The position numbers were made by a program, and so were the translations under genes. The notes below the pieces were generated by a model. The model worked only from the letters and a program-made list of their open reading frames with translations. It was not told the origin of the DNA and did no database searches. From NCBI RefSeq assembly GCF_004366815.1, contig NZ_SORI01000022.1, positions 1-47,024 of the forward strand: a stretch of 47,024 bases of DNA. Direction: 5' to 3'. The stretch comes from Aminivibrio pyruvatiphilus (lineage in GTDB: Bacteria > Synergistota > Synergistia > Synergistales > Aminobacteriaceae). This document shows positions 25,032 to 34,301 of this stretch, piece by piece. The stretch's first letter is position 1, and each line of letters starts with the position of its first letter.

Positions 25032-27299
25032 ATGAATAAGACTTCCCCGCGCCTGTTCCGGACCCTTGTTTTTTCTCCTTCAACGGTCAGAAGAATGGTT
25101 CTTCTCCTCCTTCTCCTCCCGGCGGTGCTTTTTCCCCTGTCCCAGGCACGGGCCTCGGAGGCGGGACGGCTCTCCTGCGACGTGGTGGTCGCCGGCGGAG
25201 GTGCCGGGGGGATCAGCGCCGCCATAGCCGCGGCGAGGCTGGGTGTGAGGGTGATCCTTCTCGAGGAGACGGAATGGCTCGGCGGTCAGATGACTGCAGC
25301 GGGTGTCTCCACCATGGACGATCTCAGCGGAAACAGGACCGGCCTGTACGGCGAATTTTACGAGAATGTCCTGTTCCATTATTTCATGAAGGGAAAGTCC
25401 GTCTCCACATGTTACTGGGACGGGAGCACCATGGCCTTCGAACCTTCCGTGGGCAGGGACATCCTTGTCCGGATGGCGAAGGATGCGGCAAAGGAAGCTT
25501 CCTCAGGAGGAAAAAAAGGAAGCCTGGACATTTTCTACCGGTCCAGGGTTACCGCTGTCCGCAGGGAGGGACCGGCAGTCCGCGGAGTCACGGCGGACAT
25601 GGACGGGCGAAGGATGATTATAGACTGTTCCGTCCTCATCGATGCCACCGAGTGGGGCGACGTGATCCCCCTGGCGGGGGCCCTCTACCGGGCGGGGAAC
25701 TCCCTGAGTCCCATGATCTCGCCGAAGAGCCGAATCCAGGACATCACGTGGCTTGCCGTCATGAAAAAATACCCCGGAGGGATCCCTTCCTCCCTGAAGC
25801 TCCGGAATCCCCCCCCGGGATATGAGCGGTACCTCCCCGGATTCAGGAAGATCGTGACGAAGAACGGCAACTCCTTCAGGAGCTATCCCCTCCGTCTTCC
25901 CGTGGATTTTGCCACACACAACGGCTACCGGGGACTTCCCGATTCCTCCAATCCCGGAAACTACGATGCCTCGACCCCCGAGGGATGGTCCGCCATCACG
26001 AAGACCGGCATCAACTGGGCCAACGACTACCCTGGAAGCGAGAAGTGGGAGGGACGGGGGGGCCTTCCCGCGGCCTACCTGGAGGATCCGGAATTCCGCA
26101 GGAAGGCCGGCGCCGCTGCCCTGATGAAAACCCTCTCTTTTCTTTATTATGTCCAGAACGAACTCGGGGAGCCCTGGTCCGTGGCGGACGACGAGTACTC
26201 TTCGTCCGCACCGCTGGACACCGCCAGAGGAATCGTTCCCGATGAGTACGCCGAAATCCTCCGCCGTTTTCCCCCCATTCCCTACGTAAGGGAAAGCCGC
26301 AGGATCGTCGGCCTCGAGACCCCCGCGTCACGGGACGTGCGCCTGAACTCCGAGAGCTACCGGGACGGACGGGACGGACGGGAAGTTGCCGGGGCCATTG
26401 CCATCGGAGGCTACATTCTCGATCTTCATGCCGGGGACGAAGATGTGGATTTGGAAGCCGAATTCGGTGAAACCGCTTCCTCCATCAAAACTGACATGCC
26501 TCGGGGGCCCTTCCAGGTTCCCTTCGGCAGTCTTGTGTCCAGGAACGTGGACGGTCTTCTCGCGGCGGAAAAGAACATCTCCATGTCGCGGCTCGTCGCC
26601 GGCGCCTTCAGGCTTCAGCCCATCTCCATGCTCACGGGCCAGGCGGCCGGCACCACTGCCGCTCTCTCCGTGCTGACGGGCATCCCTCCCCGGGCGCTGG
26701 ATCCCCGGAAGGTTCAAAAATCCCTCCTCGAGGCAGGCAGTGCCCTCTCCCTGTGCGATTATTCCGACGTTCCGAGGGACCACCCCTTCTGGCCGGGAGT
26801 CCAGATGTCGAACCTCTACGGGTGGATCGCCCCCGAGGAGCTTCCCTCGGCCCCCTCCGCGAAGATCGACGATATTTACAACCACAAGGTAGTGAGGGCC
26901 CGGCTCTACGGTCTTGACAAGGGGACCTTCGGGGTAAACTCACCCCTGACCGGAACGGAGGCCGAAGAACTTTTCCGGAAAGCCTTTTCCGGCCCGCAGG
27001 CGGCGGGCCCCCTGCTGTACCCCGGGAGCGGCCCGGCGTCCTTCGTTACGCGGGGGGAATTCTGCTCCGCCCTGGCCAGGGCCCTGGGCTACCGGAACCT
27101 TCCCCGGGATACCCGGCCCCGCTATGCTGACATTCAGGAGGAGTCCCGGCTCTTCGGTCCGGTACACTTCCTCGCCGAACGGGGCGTTCTCGACCGGGCG
27201 GCCAGGGGGGGCGTGTTCATGCCAGATTCCTTCGTCACCAGGGGGGCGGCGGCCGATATGATCATGAGGGCGGTTACGGCCCCAAAAGGAGGAAATTGA
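25032..27299 (+). CDS. Secreted FAD-dependent oxidoreductase with C-terminal SLH repeats
   Basis: 755 aa. An N-terminal signal peptide (basic start, long Leu run, ARAS near residue 42) leads into an FAD-binding Rossmann motif 'DVVVAGGGAGGISAAIAAAR' at about residues 50-69 and 'LLEETEWLGGQMTAAGVST'. The body resembles the FAD-dependent oxidoreductase group PF12831, including 'LIDATEWGDVIPLAGA' near 203 and a C-terminal FAD contact 'AAEKNISMSRLVAGAFRLQP'. From about residue 669 two S-layer-homology-like units appear ('FVTRGEFCSALARALGY' and 'FMPDSFVTRGAAADMIMRAV'), suggesting cell-surface attachment. The natural substrate is unknown. The next gene starts 1 bp after its stop. Confidence 0.85.
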   Translation: MNKTSPRLFRTLVFSPSTVRRMVLLLLLLPAVLFPLSQARASEAGRLSCDVVVAGGGAGGISAAIAAARLGVRVILLEETEWLGGQMTAAGVSTMDDLSGNRTGLYGEFYENVLFHYFMKGKSVSTCYWDGSTMAFEPSVGRDILVRMAKDAAKEASSGGKKGSLDIFYRSRVTAVRREGPAVRGVTADMDGRRMIIDCSVLIDATEWGDVIPLAGALYRAGNSLSPMISPKSRIQDITWLAVMKKYPGGIPSSLKLRNPPPGYERYLPGFRKIVTKNGNSFRSYPLRLPVDFATHNGYRGLPDSSNPGNYDASTPEGWSAITKTGINWANDYPGSEKWEGRGGLPAAYLEDPEFRRKAGAAALMKTLSFLYYVQNELGEPWSVADDEYSSSAPLDTARGIVPDEYAEILRRFPPIPYVRESRRIVGLETPASRDVRLNSESYRDGRDGREVAGAIAIGGYILDLHAGDEDVDLEAEFGETASSIKTDMPRGPFQVPFGSLVSRNVDGLLAAEKNISMSRLVAGAFRLQPISMLTGQAAGTTAALSVLTGIPPRALDPRKVQKSLLEAGSALSLCDYSDVPRDHPFWPGVQMSNLYGWIAPEELPSAPSAKIDDIYNHKVVRARLYGLDKGTFGVNSPLTGTEAEELFRKAFSGPQAAGPLLYPGSGPASFVTRGEFCSALARALGYRNLPRDTRPRYADIQEESRLFGPVHFLAERGVLDRAARGGVFMPDSFVTRGAAADMIMRAVTAPKGGN

Positions 27300-27300
27300 C

Positions 27301-27882
27301 ATGAAGTGCCACCTGTGCGAGGCGAAGGGGTGCTCCAGGGGAGAGCCCTGCAGCCCGGGGAAAGGAACGGAACTGTATGACGGGGAGGACCTCCGTCTCC
27401 TGAAAACCGCTTCCGACGTGGAGGCGCTCTACTATTGCACCCTGAACCGTCTTGAGGAGATCATGGAATTCGCCCGGAGGATGGAGTACAAAACCCTGGG
27501 GATCGCCTTCTGCGTCGGTTTTTCCGACGAGGCGGCCCTTCTGGGGGACATGCTTTCGCAGGAGTTCGAGGTTCATTCCGCCTGCTGCAAGGTCTGCTCC
27601 ATGACGAAAGACGAGATAGGCGCCGTCAGGCGTCCCTGGATCGGCGCCGTCTCCTGCAACCCGGCGGAGCAGGCCCGGCTTCTCGACGAGGCGGGGTCTC
27701 AATTCAGCATCGTCCTCGGTCTCTGTGTCGGTCACGACAGCATCTTTTACCGCCATTCAAAGGCCCCGGTCACGACCTTCGTGGTCAAGGACAGGGTCCT
27801 TGGGCACAACCCCGCGGCGGTGCTCTACAGCCGGTACCTCAGGAAAAACCTGAAGCGTTCTCCTGCGGAGAGGACCGTGTAA
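27301..27882 (+). CDS. DUF1847 cysteine-rich putative metal-binding protein
   Basis: 193 aa with ten or so cysteines, including '[17 protein letters not shown]' at the start, '[16 protein letters not shown]' near residue 95 and '[15 protein letters not shown]' near 137. This arrangement matches the DUF1847 family of Cys-rich proteins common in anaerobes, whose function is not established; a metal or Fe-S site is likely from the cysteines. It begins 1 bp after the FAD oxidoreductase stop and is followed by a sensor kinase 17 bp downstream, so it sits within the same transcription unit. Confidence 0.85.
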   Translation: MKCHLCEAKGCSRGEPCSPGKGTELYDGEDLRLLKTASDVEALYYCTLNRLEEIMEFARRMEYKTLGIAFCVGFSDEAALLGDMLSQEFEVHSACCKVCSMTKDEIGAVRRPWIGAVSCNPAEQARLLDEAGSQFSIVLGLCVGHDSIFYRHSKAPVTTFVVKDRVLGHNPAAVLYSRYLRKNLKRSPAERTV

Positions 27883-27899
27883 TCTTCGGGGGCCGGGAC

Positions 27900-30467
27900 A
27901 TGACGAAGGACAGCCGGAATTCGGGATCACCTCCGCCGGCCGGCCGGAAAGGGGAGCGAAGGACTCCCTCTCTATCCCTGAAGGCGGTCCTTGTCCTCTC
28001 CTTTCTGGCGGTCACCATCCTCGGGACCGGCCTGGCAGGATTTCTCTCCTACCGGAACACCAGGGAATCCCTGTCGGGAATGGCCTCCATGCTGTGCCGG
28101 GACATGGCTGTCCGTGTAAGGGAACATGTCCTCTCCTTCCTTGCCGCACCCGAGATCATCAACAGGATGAATTCCCGGGCCCTGGCTGAAGGGATTTTTG
28201 ATCCCCGGGACATGAAAAGTCTCCAGTCCTTTTTCAGGCAGCAGCTGGACGCTTTTCCAACGGTGTCCAGCATCTATTTCGGGAACCCCCGGGGAGGAGT
28301 CGTGAACAGCGGCAGGGAGGGACCCGGGGAACCGCCGTATGTCATCGAGACGGAGGATTTCGCCGCAGGAACCTTCAGGAAATATGCCGTGGACCGGGAC
28401 GGTAATAAAACGAGACTTCTCTCCGAACTGCCGGGATTCGACGGCAGGACAAGGGCCTGGTACACGGCGGCGGAAAAAAAGGGAAAACCTTCATGGAGCA
28501 GCCCCTATGTTCTGTTCACGGGCCATGACGTGGCGGTGACAGCTTCCCGCCCCGTCTACGACCCGGCGGGCACTCTCCTGGGGGTGGCCGCCGTGGACGT
28601 TTTCCTCTCCCGAATCACCGCTTTCCTCTCTTCCCTAGAGACCGGAATTCCGGGGAAGGCCTTCATTCTCGACGGCGAAGGATTCCTCGTGGCCTCCTCT
28701 TCGGGAGAAAGACCCTTTACAGCCGACAGCAAGGAAGGGGTTCGCAGGATCAGGGGCACGGAGAGCTCCAGCGAGTACGTCCGGCTTTCTTCCCGTGAGG
28801 TGGAGGCCTGGCGCAGGGGGGAGAAACTCTTCCCCTCGGGTGTTCCTCTCGAAACGGAAATTCAGTCGGAAGAGGATCCCTTCTATATCCACGCCTCCCG
28901 GCTCTCAGAGGGTGAAGCATTCGACTGGATAGTAGTCGTGGCTATTCCGGAAAGCGCCTTTCTCGGCGGAATCAGGAGGAACTTCAGGGATTCAGGTGTT
29001 CTTGCGGCGGGGGCATTCCTCTTTGCCGTGCTCCTCGGCGTTCTGATCTCCAGGAAAATTGCCTCCCCGATCGGTGGGCTGAACGAGGCGGCCCGGGCAC
29101 TTGCCCTTGGTGAGACTCCCGTTGATGTTTCCGGGGACTGCGGGATCAGGGAAGTGCGGGAACTGGCCTTTTCCTTCCGGAAGATGGCGGACCGGCTCCG
29201 GGAAACAATCCGGGGGTTGGAGGAGGAAGTCGAACGAAGGGAAAAAAGCGAGGAGGAACTCAGAAAGGCGAAAAATGCAGCCGAGGAGGGAAGCCGGGCG
29301 AAGAGCACCTTTATTGCCAATATGAGCCACGAGATCCGGACCCCTATGAACGGGGTGATCGGTTTTACCGACCTTCTCGGTGACACTCCCCTCAACGAGG
29401 AACAGAAGGGGTACCTCGAAAATGTGAAGGTGTCCGCAGCGGGGCTGATGGACGTAATTTCCGGCATCCTCGACATCTCCAGGATCGAGGCGGGGACCTT
29501 CAGTCTGGAAGAGGAGGAGACGGATCTTCGCCTCCTTCTCCGGGAAACGTTGGTCATGGTGCGGCACGAAGCTGAGATGAAGGGGCTGGATGTCACCCTC
29601 TCCCTCCCCGACAACCTTCCGGCCGCGGTAATGATTGATCCCGTAAGGATACGGCAGGTTCTCCTGAATCTCCTGGGAAACGGAGTCAAGTTCACCGAAA
29701 AGGGAGAGGTGAAGCTGTCGGTCAGCTTCCGTCCGGGACAGAGCGGAAAATGTCTCTTCACCTTCTCGGTCTCGGACACGGGACCCGGTATTCCTTCCTA
29801 TGACCTGAAGAGAATCTTCGAGCCCTTTTACCAGTCTGACGGGGCGAATACAAGAAAGTTCGGCGGACTGGGCCTCGGCCTCGCCATTTCCGACGGCATC
29901 CTGAAGCAAATGGACAGCTTTCTCTCCGTGGAGAGCAGCCCCGGCCGGGGAAGCCGATTCTTCTTCACCATTGCGGCATCCTGCAGAAATATGAGTGAAG
30001 AGCAGACGGACAGCGGAATGACAGGGACCCATCCCCTGCAGGAGAGCAGGGAAAGCCGTCCCGGAACGGAGGCCGCCGGTTTCGCAGGGAAAGTCATCCT
30101 GCTGGCGGAGGATGTGAAGATGAACAGGAAGCTCCTCCGGATCCTTCTCTCCCGCCTGGCTCCCGAAGCGGAAATCCTGGAGGCCTCCGACGGCCGGGAA
30201 GCGGTGCGGCTGTTCCGTGAAAGACATCCCGGACTTGTATTTATGGACATCCACATGCCCGGGATGAGCGGCTGCGAGGCGGCGGCGGCGATCCGCGGAA
30301 TGGAGGGTGCATCGGGTACTGGACCGTTCATCGTGGCCCTGACAGCGGATATCTCCAGGGAGGCGGAGGAGGAGTGCCTGCGGTCGGGAATGAACGCCTT
30401 CCTGACCAAGCCCGTGGAAAGGGAGGATGTTCGGTCAATACTCGAACGTTTTCTTTCCGGGGAATGA
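27900..30467 (+). CDS. Hybrid sensor histidine kinase/response regulator with Cache sensor domain
   Basis: 855 aa. A first membrane helix lies near residues 28-50 and a second near 365-384; between them is a periplasmic Cache-type domain ('[20 protein letters not shown]', '[23 protein letters not shown]'). Then come a HAMP-like linker, a coiled coil (436-465), a HisKA domain with phospho-acceptor His477 in [12 protein letters not shown], an HATPase domain (N box '[11 protein letters not shown]' near 588, G boxes 'DTGPGIP' and 'GLGLGLAIS') and a receiver domain with Asp783 in [11 protein letters not shown] and the conserved Thr and Lys ('ALTAD', 'LTKPV'). It lacks an output domain, so another regulator must receive the phosphate. 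Cache domains of this type often bind amino acids or carboxylates. Confidence 0.93.
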   Translation: MTKDSRNSGSPPPAGRKGERRTPSLSLKAVLVLSFLAVTILGTGLAGFLSYRNTRESLSGMASMLCRDMAVRVREHVLSFLAAPEIINRMNSRALAEGIFDPRDMKSLQSFFRQQLDAFPTVSSIYFGNPRGGVVNSGREGPGEPPYVIETEDFAAGTFRKYAVDRDGNKTRLLSELPGFDGRTRAWYTAAEKKGKPSWSSPYVLFTGHDVAVTASRPVYDPAGTLLGVAAVDVFLSRITAFLSSLETGIPGKAFILDGEGFLVASSSGERPFTADSKEGVRRIRGTESSSEYVRLSSREVEAWRRGEKLFPSGVPLETEIQSEEDPFYIHASRLSEGEAFDWIVVVAIPESAFLGGIRRNFRDSGVLAAGAFLFAVLLGVLISRKIASPIGGLNEAARALALGETPVDVSGDCGIREVRELAFSFRKMADRLRETIRGLEEEVERREKSEEELRKAKNAAEEGSRAKSTFIANMSHEIRTPMNGVIGFTDLLGDTPLNEEQKGYLENVKVSAAGLMDVISGILDISRIEAGTFSLEEEETDLRLLLRETLVMVRHEAEMKGLDVTLSLPDNLPAAVMIDPVRIRQVLLNLLGNGVKFTEKGEVKLSVSFRPGQSGKCLFTFSVSDTGPGIPSYDLKRIFEPFYQSDGANTRKFGGLGLGLAISDGILKQMDSFLSVESSPGRGSRFFFTIAASCRNMSEEQTDSGMTGTHPLQESRESRPGTEAAGFAGKVILLAEDVKMNRKLLRILLSRLAPEAEILEASDGREAVRLFRERHPGLVFMDIHMPGMSGCEAAAAIRGMEGASGTGPFIVALTADISREAEEECLRSGMNAFLTKPVEREDVRSILERFLSGE

Positions 30468-30508
30468 TCCCTGCATTCCCGGCAGATTTTCATACGGCAG
30501 ATTGGCTA

Positions 30509-30537
30509 TTGACAAAGAAGCGGTCTTTGCATAAAAT
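30509..30537 (+). promoter_or_regulatory. Promoter of the lysine operon
   Basis: TTGACA (30509-30514) and TAAAAT (30532-30537) with a 17-bp spacer, placing the transcript start near 30544, just ahead of the T-box leader. Confidence 0.8.
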
Positions 30538-30556
30538 CTCCAAATATATCTGAAAA

Positions 30557-30823
30557 GGCGATGAACCGGTATGTTCTTTTCCGGTCGTCCGGCGACAGAG
30601 AGGGGCGTTCAGCGGCTGAGAGGCGTCCCCGCCGGGAGGAAATGGACGAAAAGGCCGGTGAGCCGGAATGGAAAGGGCAGCCGTTAAAGAGCGGTTCCCG
30701 GAGTACATTCCCGGTCCGGGCTCCCGTCATCGGGCCCGAGCGGGACATGGGTTTTATTTCATGTCCAATTAGGGTGGTACCGCGAGTTTCGGCTCGTCCC
30801 TTCGGGGACGGGCCGTTTTTTAT
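30557..30823 (+). promoter_or_regulatory. T-box leader, lysine-specific
   Basis: The canonical T-box sequence AGGGTGGTACCGCG is at 30771-30784, directly followed by a terminator. Stem I can be drawn: GGC 30557-30559 pairs with GCC 30662-30664, a K-turn of GATGA 30560-30564 faces GA 30660-30661, and ACCGG 30565-30569 pairs with CCGGT 30655-30659; TTC 30574-30576 pairs with GAA 30648-30650. That leaves AAG (30651-30653, or AAA one base earlier) as the specifier, a lysine codon. Uncharged tRNA-Lys should favour the antiterminator and switch on the dap genes. The strong promoter precedes it and dapA follows it. Confidence 0.9.
30791..30823 (+). terminator. T-box regulated intrinsic terminator
   Basis: GGCTCGTCCC (30791-30800) and GGGACGGGCC (30805-30814) form a near-perfect stem with a TTCG loop, followed by a T run. 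It competes with the antiterminator formed around the T-box sequence. Confidence 0.9.
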
Positions 30824-30850
30824 ATCCCGACAACAACAGGAGGTGCGGAG

Positions 30851-31735
30851 ATGTTTGGAGGAACAGGTACTGCAGTGGTAACCCCGTTTAAAGAGGGCGG
30901 CGTGGATTTCGAGAGTTTCGGGCGTTTCCTGAACTGGCAGATCGAAAACGGTGTTGAGTTCCTTGTGGTCCTTGGCACCACCGGGGAAAGTCCCACCGTC
31001 ACCGCAGCGGAGAGGGCGGAGATCATCACCTTTGCCGTGAAGGCGGCGGCGGGGAGAGTGCCGGTGGTCATCGGCACGGGCACCAATTCCACGGCCAGCA
31101 CCATAGCCCTGTCCCAGCAGGCCGAGGGACTGGGGGCCGACGGTGTGCTCGTGGTGACCCCGTATTACAACAAGCCCACCCAGGAAGGGCTGTACCAGCA
31201 TTTCAAGGCAGTCGCGGCGGCGATAAAGATCCCCCTCATCGTCTATAACGTGCCGGGCCGCACAGGGACGAACATCCTCCCCGAGACGGTCCACAGGCTG
31301 AGCAGGCTGCTCAACGTGGCAGGAATAAAGGAAGCTGCCGGAGACGTGGCCCAGATCGACACCCTGGTCCGGCTCATCAAAAAGGACCGTCCCGATTTCG
31401 CCGTTCTTTCCGGGAACGACGACCAGGCGTTCCATCTCGTGAACTCCGGCGGCGACGGAGTCATCTCCGTGCTGTCCAACGTCATGCCCCGGGAGACGTC
31501 GGACATGATCCGGCTGGCCCTCGCCGGGGAGGTGGAGAAGGCCCGGGAGCTCCATCACAGGATGTTCCCCCTCATGAAGAACCTCTTCGTGGAGGCGAAC
31601 CCCATTCCCGTGAAGTATGCGGTGAACCGCCTCGGGCTCTGCCGGAACGAACTCCGGCTTCCCCTGGTTCCCGCCACGGAGAAGTGCATGGCTGTCATCG
31701 ACGAGTCCCTGAAGGAGTGCGGGGTGAGCCTATGA
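30851..31735 (+). CDS. dapA: 4-hydroxy-tetrahydrodipicolinate synthase
   Basis: 294 aa, normal length for DapA, which condenses pyruvate with aspartate semialdehyde at the entry to the lysine branch. The Schiff-base Lys160 (GIKEAAGD), Tyr132 and Arg137 (YNVPGRTG) and the Thr43-Thr44 pair (LGTTGESPT) are present, with 'TPYYNKP' near 103. It is first behind the T-box, with AGGAGG before its ATG. Its TGA overlaps the dapB start (ATGA). Confidence 0.97.
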   Translation: MFGGTGTAVVTPFKEGGVDFESFGRFLNWQIENGVEFLVVLGTTGESPTVTAAERAEIITFAVKAAAGRVPVVIGTGTNSTASTIALSQQAEGLGADGVLVVTPYYNKPTQEGLYQHFKAVAAAIKIPLIVYNVPGRTGTNILPETVHRLSRLLNVAGIKEAAGDVAQIDTLVRLIKKDRPDFAVLSGNDDQAFHLVNSGGDGVISVLSNVMPRETSDMIRLALAGEVEKARELHHRMFPLMKNLFVEANPIPVKYAVNRLGLCRNELRLPLVPATEKCMAVIDESLKECGVSL

Positions 31736-32385
31736 GATACGGCCTCGTGGGGGCGTCGGGGCGCATGGGGGCGGAGATCCGGAAGGCCTTCGCCTCCCAT
31801 GAGCTCTGCTATACCCTCGATATCGGCGGAGAGACATGCGAAGGCACGCCCGAGGTCATGGTGGACTTTTCCCTGCCCTCTGCCCTCGGCGCCACCCTGG
31901 ACGCGGTGCGGCGCTTTTCCTGCGCCCTCGTGCTGGGCACCACCGGGATCACCCCGGAACAGATGGACGAGGTGCGGTACGTTGCCCGGTCCGCGGCGGT
32001 GGTCCAGAGTTTCAACTTCGCGGCCGGGGTGACCCTGTTCAAGATGATCCTCCGGGAATTCGGGCCCCTTTTCGCAGACTGGGACGCGGAGATGAGCGAG
32101 ACCCACCACAACAGGAAAAAGGACGCCCCTTCCGGGACGGCCATCCTCCTTCGGGAGGCCCTCGGGCGGGACTGCCCCACCCATTCACTCAGGATGGGCG
32201 GCGTTCCCGGGGACCACACGGTGTCCTTCGCCAACGAGGGAGAGGTGTTCACCCTGACCCACAGGGCCATCTCCCGGAGCGTGTTCGCCCTGGGAGCCCT
32301 TCGGGCGGCGGAATTCGCCGCCGGGGCGAAGCCCGGATTCTATTCTTTCGAGGAGGTCCTCACATGCGGACGGAAGATATCATAA
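31732..32385 (+). CDS. dapB: 4-hydroxy-tetrahydrodipicolinate reductase, short form
   Basis: 217 aa. It has the dinucleotide-binding '[13 protein letters not shown]' at the N-terminus and the DapB signature '[18 protein letters not shown]' near residue 122, which holds the catalytic His and Lys. It is shorter than the roughly 270-residue E. coli protein; short forms are known in other anaerobes such as Thermotoga. The ATG used overlaps the dapA stop; the open frame extends 16 codons upstream into dapA but lacks a better start. Its end overlaps the dapH start by 22 bp. Confidence 0.94.
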   Translation: MRYGLVGASGRMGAEIRKAFASHELCYTLDIGGETCEGTPEVMVDFSLPSALGATLDAVRRFSCALVLGTTGITPEQMDEVRYVARSAAVVQSFNFAAGVTLFKMILREFGPLFADWDAEMSETHHNRKKDAPSGTAILLREALGRDCPTHSLRMGGVPGDHTVSFANEGEVFTLTHRAISRSVFALGALRAAEFAAGAKPGFYSFEEVLTCGRKIS

Positions 32386-33065
32386 GGCTCATCAAGGAAT
32401 CGAAGAAGAAAACGCCCTGCATCGCCTACGTCTCCGGGGACCTCGATGAAATGGACGCCGGCGGCGTTGCCTTTGTCGGCGGGAAGGATTTCGGCATTCT
32501 GGCGGGAGACCGGGCGGAGGTCGAGAAAATCCTGTCGGAGAACGCCCCGAAAATCAGGTCGGTCCACGTGGAGACCAGGGCGCGGAATTCCGCTGTTCCC
32601 CTGGCGGACCTGACGAAATACGAAGCCCGGATCGAGCCCGGCGCGGTGATCCGGGACATGGTGGAGATCGGCAAGGCCGCCGTGGTGATGATGGGTGCCG
32701 TGATCAACATCGGCGCCGTCATCGGAGAGCGGACCATGATCGACATGAACGCAGTGGTGGGCGGAAGAGCCCAGATCGGGGCGGACTGCCACATCGGCGC
32801 CGGGGCGGTGGTGGCGGGAGTCATCGAACCGCCGAGCGCCACCCCCGTGGTGATCGAGGACAAGGTCCTCGTGGGGGCGAACGCCGTCATCCTCGAGGGC
32901 GTCAGGGTCGGCACCGGGGCAGTGGTGGCGGCGGGGGCCATGGTGACGAAGGATGTTCCCCCAAGGACCGTGGTGGCGGGTTCCCCCGCCAGGGTGGTCA
33001 AGGACGTGGACGAAAAGACGGAATCCAAGACGGAGATCGTGCAGGATCTCCGCAACCTGAAGTAG
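32364..33065 (+). CDS. dapH: Tetrahydrodipicolinate N-acetyltransferase
   Basis: 233 aa with an N-terminal DapH domain ('[20 protein letters not shown]') and a left-handed beta helix of hexapeptide repeats ('[20 protein letters not shown]', '[20 protein letters not shown]', '[20 protein letters not shown]'). The sequence follows the Bacillus DapH pattern closely, including the final '[13 protein letters not shown]', rather than succinyl-type DapD. It therefore places lysine synthesis on the N-acetyl branch. GAGGAGG lies 7 bp before its ATG, inside dapB. Confidence 0.95.
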   Translation: MRTEDIIRLIKESKKKTPCIAYVSGDLDEMDAGGVAFVGGKDFGILAGDRAEVEKILSENAPKIRSVHVETRARNSAVPLADLTKYEARIEPGAVIRDMVEIGKAAVVMMGAVINIGAVIGERTMIDMNAVVGGRAQIGADCHIGAGAVVAGVIEPPSATPVVIEDKVLVGANAVILEGVRVGTGAVVAAGAMVTKDVPPRTVVAGSPARVVKDVDEKTESKTEIVQDLRNLK

Positions 33066-33095
33066 CCGGACACGCGGCGGAGGAGAGGACCGGAA

Positions 33096-34301
33096 GTGAT
33101 CGTACAGAAGTATGGCGGGTCGTCGGTGGCCACGGCGGAGAAGATCCGGGGCGTGGCCGAGAGAATCAAGCAGAGGGTGGACCGGGGAGAAAAGCTTGTG
33201 GTGGTGGTCTCCGCCATGGGGAAGACCACGAACTCCCTTATCGCCCTGGCGGAGCAGGTTTCGCAGGAGCCGTCCCCCAGGGAGCTGGATATGCTCCTGG
33301 CCACGGGGGAGCAGGTGACTTCCGCCCTCCTCGCCATGGCACTGTGCGACATGGGTATACCGGCCCTCTCCTACAACGCCTTCCAGCTCGGGCTGACCAC
33401 CACGGGCAGCTTCAACAACGCCCGGATCATGGACCTGAACCTGTCCAGGCTGAGGATGCAGCTCGAGCGGAGGAGCGTCCTCGTGGTGACCGGGTTCCAG
33501 GGTGTCACACCCGAAGGCGATGTCACCACCCTGGGCAGGGGCGGCTCGGACACGTCGGCGGTGGCCATCGCCGCCAAGTGCGGCTGCCCCTGCGAGATCT
33601 ACAGCGACGTGCCGGGGGTGTTCACCTGCGACCCGAACAGGGTCCCCGGAGCCCGGAAGCTCGATTACATCACCTACGACGAAATGCTGGAACTGTCGTC
33701 CCTGGGGGCGAAGGTACTCCATTCCAGGGCCGTGGAAATCGCAAAAAAATACTCGGTGGACCTGTACTGCGGCTCCACCTTCTCCGATGAAAGGGGGACC
33801 TGCGTAGTGAATTCCCTTCCCGAGTGGCTCGAGCAGCCCGTCGTTTCGGGCGTGACCACCGACAGCAACCAGACGAGGCTCACCATATCCCGCCTTCCCC
33901 GGTCCATGGAGGCCCTGAGCGCGCTCTTCACCGGGCTGGCTGAGCAGGGAGTGAACGTGGACATGATCTCCACGGTGAACGAGAACGGCCATTCCCATCT
34001 CACCTTCACCGTGGTGGACGCCACGGAAAAGGCGGTGCTCAGGACGGTGAGGGACGTTCTTGCTCCCTGGGAAGGATGGTCCGTGTCCGAAGACCGCAAC
34101 GTGGTAAAGGTCTCCGCCGTGGGAGTGGGGATGAAGTCAGCCCCCGGAGTGGCCGCGCGGTTCATCTCCGCCCTGAGCCGGAAGGGGATCGCCATGCTGG
34201 GGACCACCACGTCGGAAATCAAAATTTCCGCCCTCGTGGCCACGGAGGACGGCAACGCAGCCCTCCGCGCCCTGGTGGAAGAGTTCGGTCTGGGGGAATG
34301 A
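33096..34301 (+). CDS. lysC: Aspartate kinase (monofunctional)
   Basis: 401 aa aspartokinase with a catalytic domain ('VQKYGGSSVATAEKI', 'VVVVSAMGKTTNSLI', 'TLGRGGSDTSAVAIAA') and two C-terminal ACT domains ('ALFTGLAEQGVNVDMIS', 'ISALSRKGIAMLGTTTSEI'). These ACT units usually bind lysine or threonine for feedback control. It starts with GTG after AGGAGAGG. The stop overlaps the aminotransferase ATG. It is under the same lysine T-box as the dap genes, so its transcription follows lysine tRNA charging although its product also feeds threonine and methionine. Confidence 0.95.
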   Translation: MIVQKYGGSSVATAEKIRGVAERIKQRVDRGEKLVVVVSAMGKTTNSLIALAEQVSQEPSPRELDMLLATGEQVTSALLAMALCDMGIPALSYNAFQLGLTTTGSFNNARIMDLNLSRLRMQLERRSVLVVTGFQGVTPEGDVTTLGRGGSDTSAVAIAAKCGCPCEIYSDVPGVFTCDPNRVPGARKLDYITYDEMLELSSLGAKVLHSRAVEIAKKYSVDLYCGSTFSDERGTCVVNSLPEWLEQPVVSGVTTDSNQTRLTISRLPRSMEALSALFTGLAEQGVNVDMISTVNENGHSHLTFTVVDATEKAVLRTVRDVLAPWEGWSVSEDRNVVKVSAVGVGMKSAPGVAARFISALSRKGIAMLGTTTSEIKISALVATEDGNAALRALVEEFGLGE

